DNA from: Auriscalpium vulgare
Lineage: Eukaryota; Basidiomycota; Agaricomycetes; Russulales; Auriscalpiaceae
NCBI GenBank assembly: GCA_019915015.1
Contig: JAHBBC010000006.1
Coordinates: forward strand, 868,001 to 932,000
Reading direction: 5' to 3'
DNA length: 64,000 nt
The notes beneath the pieces were generated by a model that saw nothing but the letters and a program-made list of their open reading frames with translations, ran no database searches and was not told the origin of the DNA. The position numbers were made by a program, and so were the translations under genes. Shown here piece by piece: positions 1 through 11,184 of the stretch; positions within the stretch are counted from its first letter, which is position 1; each line of letters starts with the position of its first letter.

Positions 1-1974
1 ATATTCCAACACACTCCCTCGAGCGAAAACGCCAACAGGAAACAGGGACAGAAAATGGGAAGGGGGAATCAAAGGGGACGGGAAAAGCATAACAGCAGAA
101 GGATAAAGATAGAAGATGATGACATGCCTAGTAACCCCAGACAGTAGGAGATCCTAGCGCCTGACCCAACTCCTGGACTGATCCTGCCACTCCCTGGCTC
201 TGGACGCACTCCCAGCCTGTCCAACCTGACCAACTTCCAAGCCCATGTCTTCATCTCCCCACCAGCCAACCAACTACTCGGTGATGCAATTGCGCACCTA
301 AAGCCCCGAAGCCGGACTCTCTCTGTGTGGCCGGATGCCACCTATCCCGAGAGCAGACGATGCTCTGTGAGGCGTGAGCCTCATGTCCCGTAGCGCGGAC
401 AGCGGATGACGACAACAGCAAGAACAGCGGAACGTCGAGTGAGGGGGGGGAATCGGAAAGGAGCGTTGAAGAAGGGGGAAGGGATTTAAGGCCCAATGAC
501 AAGACAAGTGTTGATGCCCACCTGGGCTACGACGCGAGGTACGGTCACGCGAAGGCGCTGCGGCACGAGGTCCAGTTACGTGCCCACGACGCACGACTGA
601 GACAGGACAGCCGGTGTCCACTGTCAAGGCAAGAGGCCGGTCGATGTTCCCAACGACCAAGGTAGACGGATTATGTTGAGGATTGGCTCCGCGCACAAGG
701 ACGACGAGGGACAACGAAGGATGTTCGAATTAGCGCCGGATAGCGTATACGAAGCTGGGCGTAATCCGTAAGGGATATTGTAGCAAAAGAGCTAGCTACA
801 TGTCCACGGAATAAGGTTCGTACGTACTGTACAGTACCCGGAAGATGCCGGCGCGGCGTTGAGCTCGACACGCACGTGATATTCCAACACCGCTGTGCAT
901 CGACATAGTCGACGCCGAGGACACAGGACCTCGGGTCCAATATCCGACGCCGGGCATCCTCCGGGCATTCGATATTCCCGGCGTCTGCCCGCACCCTGCC
1001 CAGGTCCGGGCATCCTCTGGGCATCCTCAGGATTTTCCGCGTGTCCAGAGGATGCCCTGAGCTGGTCGACGGAGCGCAGGTCAAAATCAGGTCCGGGCCT
1101 TGCTCGCTGTTCCCAAATATTTTTGCTCATTTTCATTCAAATTACGCTCAAAATACGATTTAAATAGTGCATATATTCGCAAATTCTAGTTACATGCTAC
1201 AGAGCGACTATACTACACAATTGTATCCCTAGTAGCTACAGAAATACAGTTCCTGCCTGCTGACGGAGGAGTTCAGTGACATGCGAGTAAAAGGACTGAC
1301 GAAAAAGGTGCTTACCGGCCGCAACACGCACAAAATTTCGGTGGCCATTGAGGTCGACTGCAAAGAACCAATTGAGCTCGAGCTCGCACTCTACAAGGGG
1401 TGGGTGCTCACCGTTGACGTCGACTTCCGGCGCATATACGCTGCAAATTGCAGGAGTTAGCAGCCTGCTTTCTGGAAGACTCGACGCAGCACATACCTCT
1501 CGGCGGCGAGTCTCGGATGTCAAGCCTTGCTGAGACACTATATAGTCAAGTGTCAGTCCGGGTGCTGGCTGATACGAGTTGAAGCTGCTCACCAACGACG
1601 CATACGATGGCGAGGGGAGTCGCGGAGTAGCGGCATGGTGGCGGGGAAAGGTGGGAGAAGTGGGGAAAGAGCGAACGAAGGGGACGGGCGACGCAGTGAC
1701 GCTATATATACGGCCCCATCCCCAGCTTTCGCACGGGGTCCAGATGGCCGTTGCGGCGCGACTGGGCGGGCAGCGCGACTCAGACTTGGGGGGACGCGTC
1801 GCCTCGCGTCACGCGTTGTTTGGCTATGTGTAGGAGACCAAATAAAGGCCACTGCGCCCTGCTCTGGACAGCTCACGACTTCCTCTGGATCTGGTGCGAG
1901 AGCGGATCAGTTCCGGACAGCTCAGCGCCTTCCGTATTCCCTGAGCTCCACAGCTCCGGACATTTTGGGCCGAT
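1..1974. other. Left-flank intergenic region
   Basis: I cannot support a gene here. Open frames occur on both strands but none has a recognisable domain or a convincing splice pattern. A minus-strand frame around 590-700 contains a short DTG-type segment that recalls a retropepsin, but nothing around it confirms a retroelement. A small degenerate repeat cluster lies at 952-1057. The 5' part of the following LRR-type gene (its F-box, if it had one) should lie in the last few hundred bases, but stop codons interrupt the frame. Confidence 0.5.
952..1057. repeat. Degenerate cluster of a GGGCATCCTC motif
   Basis: The decamer GGGCATCCTC, exact or nearly exact, starts at 952, 963, 1008 and 1019. 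An inverted copy, GAGGATGCCC, lies at 1048-1057. The copies come as two closely spaced pairs 11 bases apart, and the inverted copy could form a hairpin with those at 1008 or 1019. The cluster is too irregular for a CRISPR and has no neighbouring cas-like gene. It may be a decayed minisatellite or part of an unrecognised transposon end. Confidence 0.6.
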
Positions 1975-3219
1975 GTGCTGTGGGATGAAGCCACCTTCGA
2001 GCTGGTCGCGACGCACCTGGCCTCGACAAAGGAACTACGCATAGGCGCCTTGGCATTCGACGAGCCGCCGCGTGCCCGCCGCCTGCTCACCGCGGAGCTC
2101 CCCGCGCCGCTGCTGGACACGCTCACCGTGCACGGGCTCTTTTCAGAGTGCCTTCCGCTCAGTGGGCTGGGCAGTTGCGCACATAACCTGCGCCGAGTCG
2201 AGGTATTGACGCACTGCCCCGACCTGCCATGGACGTCCGGCTTGCTCAAGAACCTCACGGTGCTCGACGTGCAGAGCCGAAGATGGCAGCTGGAAGAGGA
2301 GGAATTGCATTGGGCCGCAATGGATGATGTGCTGGCTGCGCTCAATCGCATGCCCAATCTGGAGAAGCTCCGTATCGTTGGCCTGCTCCCGCCGACGGGT
2401 TCTGCTACGCCCGGAGAATCCATACCGCTGCTGCGCCTCACCGAACTCACGCTCAACGCGGACGCGGTGCCGTTTATGACCCTGCTGCGCCGCATCGTTG
2501 CGCCAAGCTGCACGACCGTACGGCTCTCTCTCTCCTGCGACGCCGCGGACGAGGCGCTCGCTGCCTTCGACGTCGTGGTTGCATGGCTCAAGACTCACTG
2601 GCACGTGCCCTTGCGAGCGGTCAAGCTGATGACAGCCAATCATTCATCCCAGATGGTGTACGCGGAGGCATGGGAGTGTCTCCCCGGTACGATCTCTAAA
2701 TTCGGGCGCATCGATGCCCCAGACATCCTATTGCACTTCGTGTGGGACGACGAACTGGACACGGCACTTCAGAAGAGGATGGCGGTAGCTTGCTACCGCA
2801 CGCTGCAGACGACAGGTCTCGAGGAGCTGTCCGTGCACCTGGACTGCTGGGATCGTGCATCGTGGCTGGACGTCGTGGGCGGCCATACGGGCTTGCGCAG
2901 GGTTGTGGCAATCGGGGCTGCTGCGGACGCGTTCGTCGACGCTTTCAATGCCGATGAGGGTGGACCCTCCATTAAGCAAGACTCCTTCCTCCCATTGTTG
3001 TCGTCGGTGGACTTGCCATACACCCGGTTCTTCAACGAGCAAGTGACCGCAAGTGCAAGCGACGAAATCGCATCGACCCCACTGGAGCCGCGATACCCTA
3101 GCCTGCAGAAGATATTGGCGGCACGCGCCGAGGCGGGCTGTCCTGCAGCAACAGTGTCATTCAGCGATGCGCATGTGCAGTTGGATCATGTTCTTGCGCG
3201 GAGTAAGGGTGGTCAGTGA
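1975..3219 (+). CDS. F-box/LRR-type protein lacking a visible F-box (possibly 5'-truncated)
   Basis: One uninterrupted 414-codon frame with no intron. The product has the irregular leucine-rich repeat texture of the expanded fungal F-box/LRR proteins, which act as substrate-recognition subunits of SCF ubiquitin ligases. Repeats of the type LxxLxxLxLxxxx recur across the length, for example around residues 85-100 (KNLTVLDVQ), 130-150 (MPNLEKLRIVG) and 160-175 (LRLTELTLNA). The N-terminal 40-residue F-box usual in the family is absent. The sequence upstream of the first ATG stays hydrophobic and LRR-like (TFWADVLWDE) before it hits a stop. I therefore infer either a 5'-truncated pseudogene or an unrecognised upstream exon. 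The intact relative at 20324-21832 keeps an F-box-like N-terminus. The substrate is unknown. Confidence 0.55.
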   Translation: MLWDEATFELVATHLASTKELRIGALAFDEPPRARRLLTAELPAPLLDTLTVHGLFSECLPLSGLGSCAHNLRRVEVLTHCPDLPWTSGLLKNLTVLDVQSRRWQLEEEELHWAAMDDVLAALNRMPNLEKLRIVGLLPPTGSATPGESIPLLRLTELTLNADAVPFMTLLRRIVAPSCTTVRLSLSCDAADEALAAFDVVVAWLKTHWHVPLRAVKLMTANHSSQMVYAEAWECLPGTISKFGRIDAPDILLHFVWDDELDTALQKRMAVACYRTLQTTGLEELSVHLDCWDRASWLDVVGGHTGLRRVVAIGAAADAFVDAFNADEGGPSIKQDSFLPLLSSVDLPYTRFFNEQVTASASDEIASTPLEPRYPSLQKILAARAEAGCPAATVSFSDAHVQLDHVLARSKGGQ

Positions 3220-3596
3220 CAGTTTCCCTGCCTGTTGTCAGCCGATTTGGGGTTGCCCCTGTGTTGTATCCTTACGAAGATTCTGCGTTAGAATTTCTTT
3301 GCTCATCTTTACTACATTACACAGTACATATTCCCCCTCCTCCAGAATCCATACAATAGTACAGTCATGTTGGCAGCAACATTAGAAAGAAAGCCCGTGC
3401 CAGGCATGCGGCCTTCGGAATATTATTCCTGTAGCGGTTTGTGACGATCCACGGGCTGTAGCCTTATGCCATTGCACTTCAACGTATGCGTTGGGTCGAC
3501 GTGCAACAGTGCGGCAGTGCGGCATGTCGGCACGACCACCCGTCCACGACCACCGGCGGCCCGGAGGACCGCCTCGCTCTGCGACTGCGACCACCA
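3220..3596. other. Intergenic spacer
   Basis: Spacer between the LRR gene and the putative C2-domain gene. I see no RNA gene, repeat or convincing promoter element. It presumably holds the 3' end of the first transcript and the promoter of the second. Confidence 0.4.
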
Positions 3597-5433
3597 TGGC
3601 CTCGCCCTCGCCCTCGACCATCTCCGCCGCCGGCTCGAGCTCAACGCCCACCAGCACAAGCACGGTCACACCGGCGACGTACGCCGCGTCCGCCGCGACG
3701 CCCACCGCGGCGTCCATGCGCCCGTACCCGCTCTCCGCGTCGCAGGGCCACCCGCCCGTGCCGCCGCCCGCGGCTCCCGACAGCCCACCGCCCGCGAGCC
3801 GCATCCCTGTCACGCCCGCTGTGCTGCGCGCCATCTTCGCATCGTCGCGCACGCCCGGCGAGGAGCGCTCGCTCTCGCGTGTCGCGTTCTTCCGGTGCGT
3901 GCCCGTGCCCTTTTACTCGCGCGACGCTGAGTGTGTGATTCTTGGGCTTGGGGACGCAGGTTTTCGGGGTTCTTGATTAGCTGTTTGGCCATTAGCTTGC
4001 TCGCGAACCAGGGGCGGGGTATTAGGAGTGGGGCTGCGCTGCTCGGGGTTGGTGTATGAGTTCGTCGGCGTGACTGGACGGGTAGCATGCTCGTAAGCAG
4101 ATAGAAGTCCTCGGAGTGTGTAATGGCAACTCATCCGGGTAAGCCAGCCCCCAAATGTTCTGACACCAGCTTTCTGACGACTTAAAGAGATACTTGTCTC
4201 AGGCGCATACCAGGTTTGCAGCAGATTCAGGACGTCAAAATAATGTAGGCATACAGTCTGGTATCTTAGCGCTGCTGAGACTGCAACGCATTTGTACCAT
4301 CTCGTTCGTCCTGGAATGTCAAGTCTTCTTCGCAAGTGGTGTCTATCCTCGGCGTTCGCAGCAAGACCACGAGGCGGTCCCGTGCCGACCACCTTATAAC
4401 CCTTGCGGGGGTGTCCTCGCTATCAGCGTCGTACTGCCACGGCCCACACCATTGCTTGCCCAGCCCTTGTCCAAGCAGCACCGGTCTTTCCCTCTGATCT
4501 CTAATCGGCACTGCGCAAACGCCAGCTTTTCGACCGCCGCTTTCTGAGCTCGTCGTTGTCTCGCTGCCCGTGTCCTCGATGGCCCACATTTTTCAGGATT
4601 CTGGGTAGGATGTTATGCCATGCCTAACCAGCGAGTCATATTATTCATTTTGTGTGTAGACCAGTTCAGCTGCGCGACGGTCGCGAGATGGAGATGCTTG
4701 TGATGAAGACGCTCACGTTGACCGGTGCGTACCTAGGGTGCTCTTCGTCCTCGCGCTAGTGTACGCCTACTCGTTCTCTCAGTGAAAGGGTACATTGGAC
4801 TGCCCAAGTTCAACCTCCTCAATGGTTCATAGTCACCGTTGACGTCGATGATCGACTCGTCTACATCTCCAAGACCAAAAGCAAAAAGCCCGCCATCTGG
4901 AACTCAGGTGTGACGACGTAAGTGTGCCTTTCGTCTTTTAGGGCGTAATGCAAGACATCCACGATGGCTGTTATAGTGACCTCCAGCAAGAGGCACCCGT
5001 CGTGAAGATAAGGCTGTGGGCTCAGCGACTATTCAAGGGTGCGCCGTTTATCGCGGGGATGTCTATTTCCCTCGCGGACTTGTTGCATCATGGAGATGGT
5101 AGGCCCTTTCTTACATGCGGCATTCTTCAGTGCCCAAATTTGTTTTCCAGCCCCTTTCCCCCTGGAAATCATGTATCCTGATAAAAGTGTGGGCACAACA
5201 TGCCAGCTCTCCATCGCCACCAAAGTCGAGAGCAAGTACCTGATAGGGTCAACTGGTGGGGATCGAGAGATGGTGCGAAAACTCGCGAGCTTCGGCTATC
5301 CGATGACATTCGAGACCATGACCGTCGGAAGGCTTTGAAAGGCAAGCATGCAGTCATGAAGTCGTGCGCTCTGGCTAAAAGTAGCTGCATCGTTCCAGTG
5401 CTACCCATGTGCATGATACAGCGCAGTCTGTAG
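3597..5433 (+). pseudogene. C2-domain protein gene with an apparent frameshift
   Basis: The first exon would begin at the ATG at 3597 and encodes a Ser/Thr/Pro/Ala-rich stretch ending near 3895. Later exons spell out a C2 (calcium/phospholipid-binding) domain: KTLTLT from an exon ending near 4722, KGYIGLPKFNLLN near 4790-4830, IVTVDVDDRLVYISKTK near 4828-4885, then KIRLWAQRLFKG and ISLADLLHHGD near 5003-5098. A last exon gives TRELRLSDD. This order resembles the N-terminal C2 of Nedd4/Rsp5-type HECT ubiquitin ligases, where the C2 domain is followed by TRDLK-like residues, but no WW or HECT domain follows. Splice sites are otherwise good, including a GTAAGTG donor at 4920. At 4830 the frame shifts between LLN and the IVTV strand with no possible intron. 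I read it as a decaying gene, though a base-call error would restore it. Confidence 0.5.
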
Positions 5434-5773
5434 GTTTCATGCCTAAGAAAATTGTCACCGACGTGGTCCGTATCTTGGCAAAGATTTGAAAAGATGCAAC
5501 CCTATCGTGCGCATTTGTTGGATATATTGCGACATCCAGAAAGTGGGGTGGATAGAAAATGGGCGATGTCGACAGCGCAATGTAGTATATCTTGTGGATT
5601 GAATGGGAACTTGACGTGACGGCATAGAACTTGAGACTCGCTGACATACGCCACAGAAAGCATTGAAGCTGAATTACATCGAGCAACAAATCCCTGAAGC
5701 AGAGCGAACCATATCCTTGCCACGAGCCTCCAGAAGTCAAAATAGATACCATATGACACTGGACACAGCATGA
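5434..5773. other. Intergenic spacer between convergent genes
   Basis: This lies between the end of the C2-domain gene and the stop codon of the amidohydrolase gene on the other strand. AT content is higher than in the flanking genes. I see no gene; it should hold the two 3' UTRs. Confidence 0.4.
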
Positions 5774-8700
5774 TCACAGAATGTCAACCACGCCCCGCCC
5801 AATCGAAACCACACCAACCACCTTGCTTGAGAGATCCAACGGACCGCCGCCTTCGTATGCAACTATATCCCGTTGTCCATCCAGTGCCCTGTCGATACCG
5901 AGCAAACGCTCTAGGTTCACGCTCGCAAGCTCAAGTGCTTGATCTGGCGACAGACGCCCTCCCGCGTCGGCTGCGGCCTATCCAGTCCGTCAGTCGCTTG
6001 AGAAAGAATGCCAGAGTTGCTCAAAACGCACCCAGGCGAGGTCGAAGCGTATTTGGTGGGCAAATGCCGCGTCAGGGGTGCCAATACCAACGAGGACATT
6101 ATTAGCTAGCAGGGTCGTGATTGCAGTTTCATTGGAGAGCGGAGGACCTGGCAATCTATAAGCAGTAGTATGTATTGTCAGATTCAAAAGTGAGGTCGGC
6201 GAAATGAGAGGCATACAGGCGACGGTCGTCCCAAGTTTCGGGCTTAGGTCGTGAGGGAGTGAGGATAACACCGACATGCGCTTCGCCTAGATTGAAAGAA
6301 TAGTTTTTAGTCACACGACACATAATCGAGGACTGGATTTGGCCCTACCGATTTCCTTGGCTAGAATATGCGCCTCCGCCGCGCCCGTGAACACCATCCT
6401 GATCGTCGTGCCCCGCTTCTCCTCCACTTCCTTCTTCAGCTCCAGCAGCACCGCCATGGCATCCGCCGATCCCACATCTAACACGAGCGGGATTCTACCG
6501 TCCGCCGCGCGCCCGAACCACATCACTGTCGCGCTCTTGCTGCCCTCGTCGCCCTCCAGGAGGAGGCGTCGCAACACCGCGATGCGCGTGCTCACGCTGG
6601 GCGCCGAGTTTCCGCTTTGTGTCAGATCCAAGGCGGGCGGGCGGCGCACGGAGTAGTGCAGCGCAGATACGCGTTGGATTATCGCTCCGTCGGCAAGCGC
6701 ATGCGGGGCCCCGGTGCGGAAGGTCGTAGAGAGCCCGGAGATGACGTCGGACGCGAAGAAAGTGTGAGAGTAACTCGTGCCCACGGTAATTCCGTAGCGG
6801 TGAGCAAGCCTATGAAGAAGCCAATGTCAGTACGGAAGTTTAAAAACTAGAAGATGATACGTGCAGAGCATTGCGTGTCTGGAATTGCAGGCCGTCGGCA
6901 GCTTGGACGATGCCGCCCGTGTCCCCAATGATGGCGGGAATGTCCTTGACAAATGCATTGTACAGGGGCCCGTCGCCTGTGCTAGACTCGTAAGAAATCT
7001 CCTCGAGGCCCAGCGGTGACCCGAATGCGATGAGTGCAGGTGCGAGCGCACCACCACGGAGGTCGACCATCCGAGCATGGTCGTATGGCGCGAATGAAGA
7101 ACAGGTCCTCGCTATGCCGGCGCATACCACTTTCCCATCTTCGACAACCACGATGCCATTTCCTTCCGTCGCGCCACTGAACGTCTTCTGGATGCCCTCC
7201 TCGCCGCTCACCATGACCTCCGAAACATTCGCGAACACCACCCGCCCAGCAACGTTCTCCACTTTCAGAGGCGGCAGCCCCTCATACTCGAGCACCTTCT
7301 TGCGTTCCCTCCGCCAATCTGGCACATCCGGCAGCTCGCGCCACTCCGGGGCCTCCTTCCCGCGTCCCACGACGACACCGCGCTCCGGACCGACGGCCTG
7401 CGGAGCCCCATCAATCCACACGCGCACAGGCGTCGCACCGATGAGCAGCGGGTGCGAGTCCCAGAGAACGACGTCCGCGTCCGCGCCCTCGTGCAGGAAT
7501 CCGATGCGGTGGTTGAGCCCGGCGGCGCGGGCGGGCGTGGTGGTGAGTGAGGCGAGCGCGAGGGGCGCAGGGAGACCATAGTAGTAGGCCTGCTGGGCTT
7601 CGTAAAGAAGGAAGCGGCCGTTCTCGGCCGGATGATCCGTCTGGAAATGCATGCTAAGTTGGCACATAACTCTTCCAGGATCTCATACATACCTTCATAA
7701 TGACCGGGAAGCCGTTGTCGAACAGGATGCGGGGAGCATGAACCGATCCGCGGTAAGACTCGCGCTTGTATCTGATACAGAATTAGCAATTGCGCTAGTG
7801 TTGTCCCATACGAAGGAAATGCGCACCGATAATTGTCTGCAAACAGTGCTATTGCAGGAGTTCCGCCCCAACTGAAACAGATGGGAATGAGGTACTTGTC
7901 TCAGGGTCGAAAGTAGGTAACATACGTCTTGTTCAAAAGCTCTGGAACAAGATACGCTTCAGCTGCGTGATGGAAGGAGTCAACTCTGAACTGGAACTCG
8001 TTGCTTAGCTGGCCAAAAGGACAGTGTCAAAAATTGGTAGTGAATGCAAGCAGCTCTATTTCGCTTACTCGGACAATGGCATCAATGTCAACAGCCTCGT
8101 AGATGTGTTGCGAGACCTAGTAAGACGAGTCAGCTCGCCACACAGAGTAATTCACTTTCACAACAATATACCTTCACGCGACCACGAAGAACGTCCACTA
8201 AAGCCTCCCATCTGAAATCTTCCGGAAAATCTCCCATCACACGGTCCCATAACCCCGCTTGCACGTTCGCACAGTATGCGTCCTGTGCAGTTTTGAGTTG
8301 GCGTGCTTCGTCATAGGCTTGACGGTATGCCCAATGGCTGTCCATCCTTGTGCCATATGCATCGATATTTTCACCAGCTGCTTGCCTGATACAAGGTGGG
8401 TCAATTCGGACACGGGATACGTGAGGATGTGAACACACTTGAGGTGCCGCCAGCGGGGAGGGGCGAACGGGTCGACAACTGTTCCGTTGAGACTATAAGG
8501 AGGCTCGATGATCATTGAAGAGGGTGAGTGTTCCGATGTCGTTCGCAGCTTAAGCATGAACGCTTGGCCGGCTGTACACACACATTGAGTTAACGGCTGC
8601 GCATACTGAAGCTCTTCATACCGATGGCGTTGGCGCTTCCGGGCAGACTCTGAATTGAGGTCACGCCGCCAGCGATGGCAAGTTGGATGGAGTCGTCATG

Positions 8701-9391
8701 CGTGTCAAAAGCGTCGATGCTTCGCAGCCACGGGAGTATAGGCCCCTTGTGGGAATTGAGGTTGAATGTACCTGCCCAAAATTACTCTTGTATCTCTTCG
8801 CGATGGCTCTGCACACGCACCTCGAAGAGTCGGAAGGCTGTAGATGCCAATGTGCGAATGAAAATCAACTGTCACGTCCATCGTATCAGAAGACCAATTT
8901 CAAGTGGTAGCATACGCACTAAGTCCAGGCGTGACCCAAGCCCCCTCAGCGTCCACGACAGTCAACTCCTTCAAGCCCTCCGTTAACGTCCTCGGAACGT
9001 AGCCCACTCCTTTCACCAGACCCTTCTCCAGCAGCACATCGCCGAACAGGATCTCAGTGCCATTCTCTCTCCCCGTCCATATCGTCGCGTTCTTGATGAG
9101 CGTGGATGGGATGCCTTCCTCGTACCTGTCCGAGACGTCCCTGGCATGGAAATCGGCAGGCGGTCCGGGTACCATGCTCAATGTTGCACATCGCGCTAGA
9201 ATGTCCTGCGCGTTCAACGGCACGTGTGTCGCTCGTGCCCGGCCATCGCTTGAGGCGGAACTCAGGTAGGCTGAAGACGCGACGAAGGTGAGACAAGCAG
9301 CGAGTGTCCAGAGTGCGATGGGATGCAAGCGTCGCCGAGGGTTTTGGCGGCGAGTAGCAACAGGCAGAGGGACGCCGATCTTGTCAGACAT
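5774..9391 (-). CDS. Amidohydrolase-family protein (CE9-like), membrane-anchored
   Basis: I reconstruct 14 exons with consistent GT-AG introns, from MSDKIGVPLP at 9391 to a TGA at 5774, about 900 residues. The N-terminus has a hydrophobic segment (about residues 24-46), so it is probably a signal anchor. The rest follows the metal-dependent amidohydrolase fold annotated in basidiomycetes as carbohydrate esterase family 9-like: ENGTEILFGDVLLEKG, the metal-site motif DFHSHIG on a tiny second exon, the conserved GGVTSIQSLPGSAN, WRHLK, RWEALVDVLRGRVK, FHHAAEAYLVP, MKTDHPAEN and GADADVVLWDSHP. A second, degenerate repeat of the fold occupies the C-terminal third. From memory, the family has VHNH before YEAVD; here it reads VSQH, so one metal-site histidine may be missing. 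The substrate is not known; N-acetyl-sugar or cyclic amide hydrolysis is only a family-level guess. No internal stop is seen. Confidence 0.85.
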
Positions 9392-9677
9392 GGCGGGGGA
9401 AGGGAGGCGACGTCTGCAAAGTGTATGGTCATTATATAGAGCTGCAGACCGCGGACAGGCGGCAAAAGCAGGGCGGACGCATGCTCGCCTTGCCGCCTCA
9501 GCGTTCCGCAGTTAGCGCAGCAGCGATTACGTCCGGACCACATGGTTTCCGGCTTGGAAGAGTCGACTCGAACGAAGCCGCGCTGGTTCATCATATGTTG
9601 GAAGAACGGAGGATCGGAATAATTTGTCAGTGGTGGTAAAACGGAACAAATCAAAGGCGATGTATACGAAAATGAAA
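9392..9677. other. Intergenic spacer upstream of the amidohydrolase
   Basis: This is the presumed promoter of the minus-strand amidohydrolase gene, followed by the 3' flank of the tRNA gene. A TATATA stretch near 9432-9437 (ATTATATAG) lies about 40-45 bp upstream of the start codon on the minus strand and could serve as a TATA element. I see no coding sequence. Confidence 0.4.
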
Positions 9678-9779
9678 TGCTCGGTACCAGGGTCGAACTG
9701 GTGATCTCCGGATTACGTAAGGGTTGCTTACTCATACAACGTATGAGACCGGCGCTCTAACCAGCTGAGCCAACCAAGC
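9678..9779 (-). tRNA. tRNA-Met (CAT), intron-containing
   Basis: A complete cloverleaf can be drawn on the minus strand. The acceptor stem GCTTGGT pairs with ACCGAGC and the discriminator is A. The D-arm is GCTC...GAGC, the anticodon loop reads CTCATAA with anticodon CAT at 9743-9745, and the T-arm ACCAG-TTCGACC-CTGGT has a perfect stem. An intron of about 28 bases (9714-9741) sits at the canonical 37/38 position. The anticodon stem has four pairs plus a U-U pair next to the loop. It is elongator-like rather than initiator, because the acceptor stem lacks the usual initiator features. Confidence 0.9.
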
Positions 9780-9882
9780 AACACCGAGTTATTGGCCGCA
9801 CAAGATATCATCTACGGAGGCCAGCAACATTGCAACACATGATGGCGCTGGCGCGTTTGGTTTCCTCCACGTACTGACGCTG

Positions 9883-10098
9883 TCTACGAGTACTCACTCG
9901 CTCGGCGGGGGAGGCGCGGTGATGCCGCGTGGGGTGGAACGGCACGCGAAGGAGAGAATGTCACAACTGTATTGGATCAAGCGCGAAATGTACAGGTGAT
10001 GCGTGGCGATGAGTGAACAAGAAAGGAGGGGACGGGCGAAGCCCACTGGGGCCTCCGACACCGATTGATGAATCCTGAAAGGGGGCCGGGTTAGCGAT
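9883..10098 (-). repeat. Split direct repeat B2 (outer end of the YR element)
   Basis: This 216-bp sequence recurs at 11354-11569 in the same orientation with only two mismatches. It forms the 3' outer end of the element; the unique flank begins immediately at 9882. It lies about 100 bp from the tRNA-Met gene. Confidence 0.95.
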
Positions 10099-10370
10099 CG
10101 GGTGGGAGGGACCACGGGCCATGGGCGGGTGGGGATGCTACCTCGAGGGGAACCCTAATAGGAACAAAGAACAATGTCCAAAGTATATGACAAAAGGAGG
10201 GGCGGCTGAGTGCAGCGCGGGTAACCGAGGAAAAGAGGGGGGGATTCAATGGGGGCGATAAGGATACGGGCAATCGCGGCGTGCAAAAATAAGACACCCT
10301 CCCTTCTCCTCTACTCTGTCTGCGCACGACGGCGCGCGGCGCGCTGGAAATGGACGCAGTTGATGCCAGT

Positions 10371-11110
10371 TCACTCGTCTTCGACTTCACCGGCTGCCAC
10401 CGGGTAGTGGGCGAGGGGATCAACGCGCGCGGCGCTGGAGAGGGCCATGGAGATCCAGTCTCGCACGGGGATGCGGACCCACGTTCGTTCCACCTCGAGG
10501 TAGTCCAAAGGCCCCCTGCCGTTGTTGGGGCTGAGGATAAGCTGAACGCGCTTGGGTCCAACGGCCCGCATGGCGAGGACGATGCCGGTCAGGATGCCCC
10601 CGAGCTGGTCGTTGAAAGGGGAGGAAATGACGACCATGACTTTCGCGCCGATGAACACCCGCTTCGCCGGTCGACAAGTGGCTCGCCAGGCGTAGGGGTC
10701 ACGGAAATTGACCGCCTCGGAGATGGCGTCGCTGTGAATCAGGATGACTGGGTTGTCGAGGTCGGGTGGGAAGAAATTCCAATAGAGGCACTCGAGGCGG
10801 AATCTGTAGGGGCGGAAAAGGGAGTGGAGGCGATCCACGGCGTCGCGCACCCGCAGCTGGAAACAAGAGGGAGGGGGGGGAGGGGGGTCTGGATCCACTG
10901 CGAGCGTTCAATGGAGATGGCGGATTGACGCGAGGGAAGGGCGGGCAGAGGTCGCGCTGTGGGCGCTGAGGGCGCAGGGGATAGCAAAGCAGCGGACGGT
11001 TGGTGCAGGACTGGTGGTACGATTGGATTCATGCTGGGCTGGGGGCGAACTGGGGAAACATGGGGAGCAGGCGGCCTAAATAGAAACTGAAAAGAGGGTG
11101 AATACGTCAA
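10371..11110 (-). pseudogene. Accessory ORF between A2 and B2 of the YR element
   Basis: Two overlapping minus-strand frames appear to be one gene. A proline-rich N-terminus starts at the ATG at 11108-11110 (MTYSPSFQFL...) and runs to about residue 80. It is joined, through a shift at a run of eight G residues near 10871-10880, to a 160-residue globular-looking domain. That domain includes RVRDAVDRLHSLFRPYRFRL, YAWRATCRPAKRVFIGAKV and DQLGGILTGIVLAMRAVGPK, ending at 10371. I do not recognise the family. Its position inside the split-repeat end, with the same orientation and base composition as the element's other genes, suggests it belongs to the element rather than to the host. The homopolymer shift may be a real mutation or a sequencing error. 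No function is assigned. Confidence 0.55.
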
Positions 11111-11184
11111 TGATGGACGCGACTTGGAGCTAAGAGCGAAGGAGTGGCGTTAGTAGGGAGAAGCAGACACACGGGCAGGGAGGA

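Noticed and set aside
298..714. Minus-strand frame with a VDTG segment resembling a retroviral-type aspartic protease
   Set aside because: Only about ten residues fit. The frame has no second conserved motif, and no gag, RT or integrase sequence lies on either side.
952..1057. CRISPR-like array
   Set aside because: Units are only about 10 bp, spacing is irregular, one unit is inverted, and this is a eukaryotic genome.
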